Assembly: GCA_039583875.1 (NCBI GenBank) | Contig: CM077166.1 | Location: 93,776,094-93,840,093, forward strand | Direction of reading: 5' to 3' | DNA length: 64,000 bases | From: Platanthera guangdongensis | Taxonomy: Eukaryota > Streptophyta > Magnoliopsida > Asparagales > Orchidaceae | Part shown: positions 23,320 to 35,023 of the stretch, piece by piece | Numbering within the stretch: the stretch's first letter is position 1 | Layout of the letters: every line of letters begins with the position of its first letter | Position numbers and translations under genes: made by a program | The notes under the pieces: generated by a model | Seen by the model: the letters and a program-made list of their open reading frames with translations, nothing else | What the model was told of the DNA's origin: nothing | Database searches by the model: none

Positions 23320-26300
23320 TTACTTCTTCTGCTTCTTCTCTATGGACTTGTCTTCTTTAGTCTTTTCACTTGGCTTTGTAAAGATAATTTCTCTCTTTGG
23401 ATCCAAAGCTTGTGCCTGTGTCATTGTCATGTCAGCTGCCCCAATAATCTTCAGGGATATAGTTTTGGGGAAAACTTCTTCAGGATGTAGCTTCATGTAG
23501 TCATAAACATTGAACAGTTTATTTGCTTTGTCAAATCTTTTGAGTTCTTCCTTACTGTAGTTGGACATAGTGGAATATCCTGATATATCTTTGCCTTCAG
23601 CTTTTGCTTTATTAATCAAGGATAGACCAACAAGTTCCTGGAACCTGGCCATTTTAGCAATGTTTGCTGTTTCAGGATACTCAAAAGGAACAGGAGGTGA
23701 ATATGGTCTTTCAGGACTTTTAGCTTTCTGATCTGCAGGGATACTTTGTTGTTGCTGCTGATGTTGTTGATGTTGTTGATGTTGAGTTTCTAAAGAGTGA
23801 TGCCTTTGCTGACTGCTTCCAGAAGATCTCCCTTGATGTCTTTGATAAGTTTGAATAGGGGCAGATCTCTGAGAGTTAGAGCCAGTGGCACCAGCTGATG
23901 GAGGAGGTGGAGGAGGTGGATCTCTTCTGTATCACTTAACTGGAGGAGAAGAATATTTTCTGCTTCTTTTCTTCTCCTTTTGCTGATTTTTAGACAACCA
24001 CATCCATGTTGGCATTCCTTTGTAAGGAGTAATATTTTGGAGGATATAGAATGGGGTGTCATTCTTTGAGCTTGGCTTAGCAGTAGCAGGAGGAGGGGCT
24101 TTCCTTTTCTTTGACAACATTTTCTTCTTCTTCTTAGCAGCTTCTTCATCTGAATCTTCTTCATCATCATCTTCATCATCATCACTGGCAAAACCCTGAG
24201 GGTTATCATATAGAGCATCCAATGCTTTCAAGGTTTTATCATAAGTAGCAGTCTTTTCTGTAGCAGGAGCAGAGGTTTCAAAGGCTGGAATTTTAGCAGG
24301 AGTTGAAGAAGATACTATACAAGAATCAGAGGTAACTGGGACAGAGCTTTCAGATGCTGCCTTATTTTCTCCTTCAATATCAGCCAAGATCAACTCATCT
24401 AGATCTAGCATAGGGGAGTCATCCATCACAAAGATTGGTGCTGAGATAACTTCTGGAGGGGATGGAATGACTGCAGAGGTTGGTGCAGAAACTGGAATTA
24501 TAAGGCTGTCACATAGTTACTTAGCAACTGCTTGACTAATAGGAGGAGTATAAGGAACAATAGCCAACTGTGGCTTAGTAAATTCTTCTGGAAGATACTG
24601 CATATGTACAGTGTTAAAGGTTTTCAGCAATTCTTCTAAGTTAACTGTGGGATTTAGAATAAAATCACTAACAGTTGTGAATTCTTCAGAATCTGACTCA
24701 TCAAAATCCATGTCAGTATCAATGAAATCAATTAAATCTTTATCTATACAATCTGTATATGTTGCTGTGGGGACTGGAGTATTTGCTGGTGCTGGAGATG
24801 AAGTGTCTGAAGCTGTAGCTGCTGCTTCATCATCAGGCATCTCCCCTGCATGGTTTCAGTGGGGACTGAGGCCAGGCCCCTGACTGAGGAGGGGACAGCA
24901 GTGAGGGCAGATATTTGGGCAGATAAAGATTGAATGGTGGTAGCAAGAGGTGTGATGGCCTCTGTTATAAGGGATTTAAGAAGATGAGTGATGATAGTGA
25001 TGATAGAGGATATGGTAGAGGTGTCTAATGAGAAAGTGGTAGATGGTGTTGTAGTTGGTGTGGAAGAGGTGGCAACTATTGATGGAAGAGAGGGTGGATC
25101 AGCAGGTATGTGAAGGTTAGATGTTGATGGGGATGGAAGGGTGGCATCTTGCATCATGGTGTCTGTGGGTAGGATGTAAGATAGTATGGAAGATAGATGT
25201 TGGGGAAGTGGAGACTATGGTGGTGTAGAGATATATGTGTCATGAGGGGATTCAGGAGGAGTGGGTTGTTGATTTTCCTGAAGGGATGAAGAGGGAATGT
25301 CAGTGATGGTGATTGGTACAGATGGGGTGACTGGGGATTGTGTTGTTGTTGGAAGGGGGGCTGGAAGAGAAGATGCGGAAGGAATGTTCTCTTCAGTAGG
25401 GTGGGGAGTGGCTTTGATAGCCCCTGTGCCTTCAAAAGCTTTGATGGAAGAGGTGTAAGCCTGAGAGTGCTTAGTGATGGTCCTTTACCATCTGCCAAAT
25501 AAGGCACATGTCAGCCTTTTACTGACATTTATGAATATGGTCTGGGAAACCAGGGATTCAGCAGCCTTTTCCTGTAGGAAGATTCCAAGAACTCTTCCAA
25601 AACATACTTCCTTCTTAGTGTTCTTCTTCTTTATCAAATCAAACAGAAGTTGTGCCCAGTTGATTGGCCTATTGTTGATAATTGCACACATCACCAGAAA
25701 TTTGTGTTTGGTGATATAGTCGTGTGAAGTGTGTTTTCCAAATAACACTTTGCCAACCAAATCTGCTAAGAACTTATAGGGCGCAGACAAGTGTTTCTTC
25801 AATAATTTGTTAGGGTTTTCTCCAGTATAATCCATGAGGCTTAACATCATATCTGATTCCTCTGCTTCAATCTCGAGGTCCTCATCTCCATTTCTTACTC
25901 CAAAGATTTCAGTTAAGATAGCAGGGGTTAGAGAGATAGAGTTACCCGCGATGGTGCCCGTCATGATGTACTCTTCTGTGGACGATAGTGTGTATAACCA
26001 TTCCCTGATTTCCATGCTGTGTAGTTTGACCCTTCTCGTCATCAGGGTTTTTAGTTCCTGTTCTTCAAGGAGTTCCAGAATATACAAAAAGATTGGATCG
26101 GAGTGCTGAAATGAATCGAAATCCACGTCAAAGCCTGTATCGAACTTCATTCCTGTGAGATTGCTTGCCAGAGCCGCCATTGAAATCACCTGCAAGAAAG
26201 ACAGAGAAACGGCGATCAAGTGCAAGGGAACAAAAAGCGCGGGATGGAGGTCGAAGAAAACCAAGATATAGGGTTTTCCAGAATATGAATCGATAAACTC

Positions 26301-26561
26301 CATTCCACGAAAATAAAATTGATTCTTCGAACTGAGGTCGACGAAATAATTTAGGGGTAAATAATTCGTTGAGCTCATCAAAAGAATTGAAGACGGTTCG
26401 TCGAACTTAGGTTGATGAATTTCTTCTGAAGCAATGCTCGTCGATCGCTGGTCGACGAAAATTGTTTCACTCACAGAGAGTTCGTTGACCTCCGGTCGAC
26501 GAGTATCTCTCAAACTTTCCCCGGTTCGTCGAACTCCGTTGACGAACTTTGGAAAATTCAT
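23320..26561 (-). pseudogene. Extra 3' ORF of element I (Sirevirus env-like region)
   Basis: The ATG at 26561 follows the pol stop by 16 bases. The first part (26561-25485, 358 residues) is open and has LAALASNLTGMKFDTGFDVDFDSF, a conserved-looking core (IREWLYTLSSTEEYIMTGTI..NSISLTPAILTEIFGV) and WAQLLFDLIKKKNTKKEVCFGRVLGIFLQ. That resembles the plant-transposon-type domain in Sirevirus 3' ORFs. A short hydrophobic run (VPLHLIAVSLSFLQVISMAALA, residues about 112-133) could be a membrane segment. After a frameshift at about 25490 come Pro/Ser/Thr-rich, acidic (24430-24840), Lys-rich (24090) and mixed charged pieces ending with a 110-residue block (23652-23320). At least four frame changes or stops. 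Env-like naming follows the lineage; function is unknown. Confidence 0.7.
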
Positions 26562-26562
26562 C
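26326..26562. repeat. TCGTCGA/TCGACGA motifs in the start of the extra ORF
   Basis: Some six intact and five one-base-changed copies of TCGTCGA or TCGACGA in 237 bp, for example at 26335, 26396, 26450, 26463, 26504 and 26527. Outside this patch and the gag patch the coding region nearly lacks the word. Confidence 0.85.
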
Positions 26563-26577
26563 GAATGCAGACAAAAC

Positions 26578-29500
26578 TTAAGCTAAGTCTTCTCCATTGA
26601 TCATTCCCAGCTGATTTAGAAAGAAAGCATGTTTTTTCTCATCCACAGGTTTGGTGAATATATCAGCTTTTTGTAAATCAGTGTAGATATAGACAAGCTT
26701 AATCTTATTTTTATCTACACACTCCCTAATGAAATGGCGTCTTATGTCAATATGCTTTGTCCTACTATGGTGAACTGGATTTTGTGCTATGGCTATAGCA
26801 GTAGTATTATCACAGAATAAGGTTGAATTATTTATGTTGAACCCATAATCTAGAAGCTGATTCTGTATCCAGAGCATCTGTGAATAACAACTGTCTGCTG
26901 CAATATATTCTGCTTCAGCAGTTGAAGTTGACACTGATGTTTGCTTTTTACAAAACCATGATACTAATCTCATACCCAAGAACTGGCAGGTTCCTGAAGT
27001 ACTTTTTCTATCAACCTTGCATCCAGCAAAATCAGCATCAGAGTATCCAGTTAACTCAAATTCTGATTCAGCAGGATACCATAGGCCTAGATTAGGACTA
27101 CTCTTTATATATCTTAAAATCCTTTTTAAGAAAATTAGATGAGATTCTTTAGGGTTCACTTGGAACCTAGGACAAAGGCATGTAGCAAACATAATATTTG
27201 GCCTACTTGCTGTGAGGTATAATAGGGACCCAACAATACCCCTATAAATTTTCTGATCAACAGGTTTTCCTGGTATATCAAAGTCCACAAAAGCATTGGT
27301 GGCCATGGGAGTTTTCTTAGCTGAGGCATCAGCCATCCCAAACTTCTTTAGAAGTTCTTTAGCATACTTTGCTTGAGAGATGAAGATGCCATCAGGAAGT
27401 TGTTTCACTTGGTGACCAAGGAAATATGAAAGCTATCCCATGCTACTCATTTCAAATTTAGAATGCATGAGGTCAGAAAACCTCTTGCACAATTTTGAAT
27501 CTGTAGAGCCAAATATAATGCCATTTACATAGATTTGCACTAACAAGATTTGGTCCTTATGATGTCTAGTGAAACGGGTTTTATCTACAGCTCCTCTTGT
27601 AAATTTATGCTCTAATAAGAAACTTGTTAAGGTCTCATACCAAGCTCTTGGAGCTTGCTTTAGACCATAAAGAGCCTTATTTATTTAAAAACATAAGAGG
27701 GATAAGTTGGAGAAACAAAACATGGAGGTTGTTCTACATAAACCTCTTCTTGTAACACTCCATTTAAGAAGGCACTTTTCACATCCATTTGAAAGACTTT
27801 GAACCTTTTGAATGTTTTATAGGCAAGGAAGATCCTTATAGCTTCCAACCTTGCAATTGGTGCAAAGTTCTGGTCATAGTCAATTCCTTCCTCTTGTCTA
27901 TATCCTTGAGCAATAAGCCTAGCCTTGTTCCTCACAATGACTCCTTGGGCATCAAGCTTATTCCTGAAAACCCATTTGGTTCCAATCACTGGGTAGTTTT
28001 GGGGTCTTGGAACCAAATCCCAAACTCTACATCTCTCAAATTGGTTTAGTTCCTCTTGTATTGCAAGGATCTAGTGGGGATCTTACTCAGCATCATGAAT
28101 GGTTAGAGGTTCAACCTGAGAGAGAAAATAGGCATGCATCAAGTCTTGGTTAAGTTGATGCCTTATCTGTACACCTGCTGATATATCTCCAATTACTTGA
28201 GATCTGGGGTGATCCTAAGTGTGACAAAATCAGTGGGTGGAGTTAGTTGTGCAACATCATTTTGAATAAATTCCTCTTGTGGAATTATATTTGCTGTTGG
28301 TTGAGGCTCATGTTCTTCAGCTTCATCTACTTCACTATCTTCAATGACTTGTGGAGAGGGATGAGTGGGAACCTCTTGGGTGAGGTTTAGTCCATCCAAT
28401 GTCTCACACAAGTGGGGTACCTGCAAGTTGCTACTAGTAGAAACTTCTTTCTCCTTACAATACATGTTAGTTTCATCAAAAGAAACATGAATTGACTCTT
28501 CTACTTTTAATGTTGATTTATTGAATACCATATAAGCCTTGCTTACTTGCGAGTATTCTAGCAAAACTCCCACTTCAGCCTTAGCTTCAAACTTTCTAAT
28601 ATATTTCTTGTTGTTATTATGTATATAGCATGTACAACCAAAAACTTTAAAATAATTTATTTTAGGTTTCTTCCCTTTGAGCAATTCATAGGGAGTCTTG
28701 TTCTTCAGTTTGTGAATTAAGCTCCTATTCAGGACATAGTTTGTAGTGCTTACAGCCTCTGCCCAAAATGTTAGTGGCATGTATGCATCAGCAAGCAATG
28801 TACCTGCAGCTTCAATGAGTGTCCTATTTTTCCTTTCAGCTACCCCATTTTGTTGGGGAGTTCTAGGAGCTGGGAAGCAATGTCTGATACCTTCCTTCTC
28901 ACAGAACTCATGCATAAGAAGAGACTCAAACTTTGTGCCATGATCACTTCTGATCAATGCAACATGAGTAGAGAACTCAATCTATATGGTCTAGAGAAAA
29001 TCTGTAAGAACCTTGAATGTATCTGACTTTATTCTCAGAAAGAATACCCAACTGAACCTGCAGAAGTCATCCACTATTACTAAAGTGTAAGATTTCCCTC
29101 CTAGGCTTTGTACAGCAATGGGTCCAAAAAGATCCTAGTGTAGAAAGTATAAGATCCTAGGTGAATCACTCTTATTAATTGATTTAAAACTAGTTTTAGT
29201 TTGCTTGCCTAATTGACAAGCCCTGCAGAGACCTTCCTTCTTGTAGGGAGCAGAAGGTAGACCTCTAACAAGGTTGTGCTTAGATAACCTAGCAATGTTT
29301 TTCAGGTTTACATGTCCTAGTCTTTTGTGCCATAAGTCATTCTGATTACTAGTTAAATTCAGTAAACAAATATCAGTTGTGGCAGAAAGAAAGTTTACTA
29401 AATAAATGTTTCCTTGTCTACTTTCAGTTAAAACAGTTTGGTTATTTTTATCAATGATAGAGCAGGTAGATGGGTTAAAATATACCTGATAACCATCATC

Positions 29501-29752
29501 ACATAATTGACTTATGGAGATGAGGTTATGCTTCAGTCCACTTACATATGTCACCTTTCTGAATGTGACATCTCCTATTTTTATTTCTCCCACTCCTTCT
29601 GACTGTCCACATTTTGAGTCACCGAAAATGACTTTTGGACCCAGCTTAGACTTATAGTTGAGTAGGATGTCCTTGCTGCCAGTCATATGCTTGGAGCAGC
29701 CACTGTCCAGGTACCAAGTTTCAATTACCCCTGGACAATTCTTCACCTGCAA
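26578..29752 (-). pseudogene. Copia pol of element I: protease, integrase, RT, RNase H
   Basis: Protease: WYLDSGCSKHMTG (about 29710) with the catalytic Asp. GAG_pre-integrase zinc finger: WHKRLGHVN..CRACQLGK (about 29210-29330). Integrase core: VIVDDFCRFSW (about 29085), RSDHGTKFES (28950) and PQQNGVAERKNRTLIE (28855), so D, D and E are present, with two stops between. RT (RVT_2): [11 protein letters not shown]...[12 protein letters not shown] (28000-27770). The catalytic YVDD is changed to YVNG (27520-27531). RNase H: YSDADFAGC, STAEAEYIA and FCDNTTAI (27030-26780), with no stop from 27408 to 26578. Frame changes lie near 28190, 27680 and 27420. Protease and integrase share one frame with gag. 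Confidence 0.93.
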
Positions 29753-29785
29753 TATAGACAGTTAGTGATTTTTGACCCAGGTTAC
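29747..29785 (-). other. 39-nt GT...AG segment at the gag-pol junction of element I
   Basis: On the minus strand the segment begins GTAACC after AAG and ends TATTGCAG before GTGAAG. It contains CACTAAC and an in-frame TAA. It is 13 codons long, so gag and protease stay in frame across it. The boundaries look like splice sites, but 39 nt is shorter than usual plant introns. It may be a plain linker with a gag stop. Confidence 0.35.
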
Positions 29786-31897
29786 CTTGGGCCATTTGTA
29801 TGGCTGATAAGAGAAACTAGAAATAACAGAAAATTCTGGCTGAGATTTATATCCTAGGGGGTGGTATCTCCTAGGTGGAATGGTCCAGTCAGCAAGGGGA
29901 TTAAATGATTTCCTAGAAGTATTTAAGTTTCTGTTAAAGTTATAGTTTTGGTTAAGTATTCCTACGTTCGACGAATTTATGTAAGTTCGTCGACCCGAGT
30001 TCGACGAATTGGGTTGAGATCGTCGATCTCTGCCTAGAGAATGAATATGTTCATTCTCTGTACCCCACATTCGTCGATCTCTGCTCGACGAACCATACAA
30101 AGTTCGTCGATCGCAGTTAGACGAATAATAATAACTATAGTTGGCGTTCAGAGTTCGTCGATCGGGGTTCGACGAACTGGCCCCTTTTTGTCGATCTGAG
30201 GTCGACGATAATTGTTGAACTTTGTTTTTTTGGGGTGTTTTCTGTTTTTCAATGTTCTCCTTAGTTTTAATTTGTTCAAGGATTTTATTTACTTTATATA
30301 CTTGGTCAATATTCTTCTTTCCTTTCTCAGAAATAAAATTTATGGGTTGTGACAGGTGGTTTTTCTGAATAATAGGTGGTTCACTAGATGATGCACCTAA
30401 TCCTAACTTACTTCCATTAAATCTAGCATTAGATATGTTAGTGATTTCTGTTAGTTGTTTGCTTCTTCCATTTAGTGATTCTTCTAGCTGCTTTGCCTTA
30501 TTTAATTCATCTTTCAGAAGGGTGATTTGTTCACTAAACATATCTATTTCATTTTTCAATTTAGTGTTTTCTAATACTAAGCTATCATAGTTAACTTGTT
30601 TATCTCTGAGAAGTTTGATTTCCTTCTCATAGTTGATTAAGTCTAAACATATGATTTTAAAATCTAATTTGAAAGATTTTGAACTATATTCAAACCATGA
30701 TAATACCTGATCAGCATCTGATTTAGAAGCTTCCTCATCTTCTAAATCTCCTTTTTCTGAGTTGCTTCTTGAGGCATCAATTGCCATGAGGCAAACCTCT
30801 TTTGCTCTTTCCTCTTCTTCATCTTCACTGGAGCTTGAATATGTTGACTCCTCTTCAGTATCACTCCAGGTCTCAGCTACAAACCCCTTTTCCTTCCTCT
30901 TGTGTTTGCTGGAAGAGGGTTTGCTGGTGAACTATTTTCTGGAATCCTTTTCCTTTTCTCTTCTCTTCTCCTTCTTCTGATTCTCTGGACACTCAGAGAG
31001 GAAGTGCCCAGGCTTTGTGCATCCATAACACACCACTTCCTTTATTGGTGTCTTGTCGTACTTTGGCATGTCATCCTTTCTTGCTGACTTCCTCCTGAAG
31101 TCCTTTCTAGCCATCTTGAAGAATCTCTTTGCAAAGAGACTCATGAGCTCTTCATTTGATGCAGTGGTTTCTGATTCTTCTAAGACTTTGAATGCGATGT
31201 TCTGATCTCTTCTGGGTGTAGGAGGTGTTCTTTGTTCAGCAGCCTCCCTTATCTTTATTAATTGCTAATAAGATTTCAGTTTGCCCAATAAAGATTCATT
31301 TGACATCTCATTCAGGCATCTGGCCTCCTTGATTGGCCAAATTCTTGTGTCCCATGAGCTTGGGAAGCACATCAGAATTTTGTTTGTCACTTCAGTGAGA
31401 GTGATGACCTTGTCCAGAGTTTTTAGCTCATTAATAATTGAGCTTTATCTGTTATACATCTCTGACACTGTCTCAGCTTCCTGTTTCTTGAAATTCTCAT
31501 ATTGGGATATGAGATTTGATCTCCTATCCTTCCTTTCATCAGCTGATCCATCAACCATTTGGTTTAGGGAATCCCAAATGGCTTTTGCTGATGTGCACTC
31601 AGCAACCTTCTAGAAAATGTCATCAGACATTGTTTGTGTCAATATGTTCATGGCTTTTGCATCAGCCATCTTGGCTTTCCTGTAAGCATCATTGTAGTCT
31701 GGAGGAGGTACTGCAGTCATATTTGTAGAGCTACTTGGAGGAGCTGCAGGTGGTGGAGGTACTCCTGTTAAGATGGAAGCAAAAATATCTTCATCAATAG
31801 AATTCATGTATAGCTTGATTCTTGCCTTCCGGATTCCAAACTTTTGCAAGTTGCAAACTGGAGGTCTGGTGCTTGCATAACCTTTATTATGTGTCAT
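29762..31897 (-). pseudogene. Gag of element I
   Basis: The ATG at 31897 starts MTHNKGYASTRPP, followed by the Sirevirus-type F..RKARIKLYM segment and the UBN2 region (IWDSLNQM...NLISQYENF, about 31560-31480). A CCHC knuckle is intact at about 31010-31030 (CYGCTKPGHFLSEC). Behind it are a Lys/Glu-rich helix, an acidic patch and a coiled coil (about 30600-30450, KNEIDMFSEQITLLKDELNKAK). A tail rich in SSN.DRRT repeats (30210-29967) matches the TCGTCGA DNA motif. One frame runs the whole length, interrupted by four or five single stops (31610, about 31446, about 31267, about 30930). These look like recent nonsense changes. The stop at 29762 is at the true gag end. Confidence 0.9.
29967..30210. 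repeat. TCGTCGA/TCGACGA motif array inside gag of element I
   Basis: About ten intact copies and two one-base variants in 244 bp, arranged as inverted pairs: TTCGTCGA, 6-9 bases, TCGACGAA. On the minus strand each pair encodes SSN or similar, one or two residues, then DRRT or GRRT. Confidence 0.9.
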
Positions 31898-31993
31898 GGT
31901 TGTGTTTCTAAGTTAAATGTGAATAAAGTGATGTGTAGATCTAACTAAGGATCTTTGGTTCAAGGGTTAACTTGTCTAACCAAAGGAACCTTG

Positions 31994-32005
31994 CTCTGAT
32001 ACCAA
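31994..32005 (-). other. Primer-binding site of element I
   Basis: Exact TGGTATCAGAGC on the minus strand, two bases inside the 5' LTR end. Confidence 0.95.
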
Positions 32006-32007
32006 TT

Positions 32008-33949
32008 GAAAGTGAGGGTTAGGTCTACAATACTCTAGAGGGGGCTGAATAAAGTATATTTAAAATTTGTTAGGTCTCAAATAAAAGTGCTGATACAACT
32101 TTTGCTGTAAACTGAAAGAGTGTAGTAAATAAGAAAATAGAGAATAAAAAATAATAAACTTAATCACAGCCACACAGCAAGAATAGAAAGAAAAAGGTAG
32201 GCAACCAGACGACACAAGAAGTTTATAGTGGTTCCCCAAATCTGGGTAGTCCACTCTTCTACCACCCTTGGTAGGAATCCACTCAGATTTTTGATCAGGT
32301 GCCTGACACCAATGGATTTTGATCAGGTCCCCAAAACCAACTCAAGTCTTTTGGTTAGGAGACTTGCAATCAGGAATCACTTTTGAAGGGAGATGACAAC
32401 CCTTTATACAGGAGGGGGTGAAAGAGTGATTTTGTCTTCTCTGTCAACAATCAAGAGAAGACTTATGTGGAATGGTGTTAGCAAACAGCTCCCCTGAGAT
32501 GTTGAATGGTTCAGGTTTGCAGGAAGGTTTGCTACAAGGTGATAGGTCTTCAATCAGAGTTCTTGACAAGCGGTGATGCAGGAGCTTCTTGACTGATTTG
32601 ATATCTGTTATCCTTGGAAGTACTGGAGAGAATGTTGAAGAAGAAGACTCTTGATATTTTATGATTGTTCTTCTTCTTCTGAATGAAGATCGCTGCCTGT
32701 CACTGTGAGCTTCAGTATGATTTGCTTCTGTGAAGCTTTTCTACTACTGTATGAATTCTTGCAGCCAGTCTGTGTGTGTCACTCTATTATTTTTTGACTG
32801 AGTATGTTCTTGTTCTGTATATGTGATTGTCGATCTTCTTTTCTTCTATATCTTTTCAAAAATTTGAATCCTCTATAATTAATGCTGACGCCTTGAGAAT
32901 AATCAGCATTTAATCATTTCCTCAACTGTCCCGTGGAAAGTCGGCAAGTAATTTTCCAGAAGAAGACTGTAATCAATGATCCTTCTAACGGATACATTCA
33001 GAGAATGTAGAGCATTAATTACTCAGGAATTTCCTCATTAGAATGGGGACAGAAGGCCGGAAATGGCTAAGTCTGAAGTCATCAAACAGTTGGCAGAATT
33101 CGTCGAACTGAATTACCAATTCGTCGAGATGAGATATTAAATTCGTCGACGAGACGGCTTCTGTTCGTCGAGCTGAGTTCCAAGAACGTCAAGCTGATAA
33201 CAGAACTTGCATGCTTCAGAACCTTTGGCTTTTCTGTCTGAAGTTCGTCGAGCTGACAATTGCATTCGTCGACTGGAGTTCAGCAACCATTCTGGACTTA
33301 GTCGAGTATTTTGTGTTGACTTATATTCTATGTGTCGACATGAATCTTCTGGTGTCGACACAGGTTTTCTGGTTTCAACATAAGTGGGTGTTGACTGATT
33401 AGTCTAGGTGTCGAGACAAATCTTCTGGTGTTGACATAGCTGGTGTCGACACATGCCCTAAGTGTCGACACAAATCTTCTAGTTCCAGAATTCGTCGAGT
33501 AGATTACTAAGTTCGTCGACATGAGAAGTTGACTTCGTCAACCTGAGAAGTTGTGAGCTTGAGATCCAAGTTCGTCGAGCTCAGAATCTTGTTCGTCGAC
33601 CAAAGTCTGAAGTTGGACTTAGAATAATCTGAAGTTATCCTGACTTTAGTTTGTTGAAGTATCCCAATTTTCGTCGACCAGAGAATGAAGATTGTCGAGC
33701 TCAGCTCAGAGAAAGATCTCAAGATCGTCGAGCTGAGAACGTCTTTCGTCGACCTGAGTTTGACGAATGTCGAACTCATTTTACTTAGTCTTGAAATCTT
33801 CTAAGCCTTGTGTCTCTGATAGTTGGTCCATCTGATGTTGACTCTAAGGACTTGGCCTAGACTCTAGGACACAACTTTGACCCTGGCTATACATGTTGGG
33901 TCACATCCTAAGTTAGTGAACCTAGCCCAATTCAACTAGGGTTCCAACA
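32008..33949 (-). repeat. 5' LTR of element I
   Basis: Nearly identical to 21162-23119; differences are single bases and a few short indels. It holds the same motif array (33099-33776): TTCGTCGA words either side of TGTCGACA words, with somewhat more decayed copies (for example GTTGAC at 33430). Confidence 0.95.
33099..33776. repeat. TCGTCGA/TGTCGACA motif array, 5' LTR of I
   Basis: Same array as at 22257-22935, positioned at the upstream end of the 5' LTR in minus-strand sense, as expected for U3. Several copies differ between the two LTRs by a single change at the CpG. Confidence 0.9.
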
Positions 33950-34040
33950 AATTTCGTCTGTATTGTGTCGTTGAGTCAGTTTTTTTTCTTTCTGCATGCG
34001 CACATGATTAGGCACTGAATATTCCCCATCTTCCTCCCAA

Positions 34041-35023
34041 ATGGCGGGCGAGCGGGATGCGGGTCACATTCCCGCTGTGATTGAGGAACTCTATCAGGAG
34101 TTCAACGATCAGTTGAAGCAGATTAGGGAGATGCTTCATGAATTAAGACTGAATCGAGCGGCTCCCCAAAATCAAGCCGCCAATCTGCTTGATGAAGGAA
34201 ATAATAATAAAAACAACAAGCGAGCCCCACGTGCACCGTATGAGTTTTACTTTACTAGAGCCGTCCGGGTCAAGCCCCTATCTTATGATGGAATGGGTGA
34301 ACACCAAGTCTTCCTGGACTGGGTGATGGAAATCGAATGCTACTTTGAGTGGCAAAATTTGACGGACGCGGATAAGGTGTGAGTGGCGCGAATGAAGTTG
34401 CTAGGTAGAGCCAAGATTTTTTGGTTAAAAGAGGAACGTAGTCTGAGGGCTGATAATGGCGACTTACTTATTGGTTGGGCAGGCATGAAGGCCATGTTGA
34501 CGGACCAATATGTCCCGTTGTACCATCGAACACAGATGTTTGATGATTCGGCCACCCTTAAGCAAGGGAGTCGGTCAGTCTCAGAATACATGAGTCTTCT
34601 CAAGGACATGATGGTTAGGTGCGGTGTACGAGAGATGCCTGAAATCAACCTTTCTCGCTTTCGCAAGGGGTTAAACCCCGACATCCAGGGAAATCTGTTG
34701 CGTTATGGTCACACCGACCTAAACACCAGTTTTAATGCTGCACTAGATATCGAAAAGCACATCGTTTTTACGAATAATTCTCGTTCATATCAGAAAGGAA
34801 AGTCCATCTTAGGACCGCCTCCCACCACTACCGATAAGGATAAGGGTAAGTTCCAGTCCACGGACTCGAACTCAATAGTAGTGACGGCCAGGAATATTAG
34901 AAACCCAACGGGCGAGAGAGTGCCTGTAGGAAGAGTAAACAAAACGAATGCCACTTGCTTCGTGTGCGGTATTCAGGGTCACTATGCTGGTGATTGTCTG
35001 ACTAAGCCAAAGACCGTTGCCTG
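34041..35023 (+). pseudogene. Gag of element A
   Basis: The ATG at 34041 opens a Gag with a helical N-terminus (VIEELYQEFNDQLKQIREMLHELRL), the core PLSYDGMGEHQVFLDWVMEI...AKIFWLKEER, and an intact CCHC knuckle CFVCGIQGHYAGDC at about 34958-35000. An in-frame TGA at 34380 (where the pattern calls for Arg, CGA) splits the core. A frameshift at about 35015-35025 separates gag from the acidic linker and protease. It is clearly the closest relative of the A2 gag in the window. Particle protein in life; not functional here. Confidence 0.88.

Larger units (their letters stand above)
21162..33949 (-). mobile_element. Element I: Sirevirus-like Ty1/Copia retrotransposon, near full length
   Basis: LTRs of 1958 and 1942 bp flank an internal region of about 8.9 kb, total 12.8 kb. 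The 5-bp target duplication is AATTC (21157-21161) against AATTT (33950-33954). Order on the minus strand: LTR, primer site, gag, protease, integrase, RT, RNase H, extra 3' ORF, polypurine tract, LTR. Integrase before RT makes it Copia. The very large size, the long gag and the extra ORF after pol are characters of the Sirevirus (SIRE/Maximus) lineage. It sits in the leader of A. Stops, frameshifts and a changed RT active site mean it is not autonomous. Confidence 0.95.

Noticed and set aside
23740..23800. Microsatellite-like GTT/GTTGAT repeats as a functional site
   Set aside because: They encode a Gln/His-rich stretch of the extra ORF tail and look like ordinary low-complexity coding sequence.
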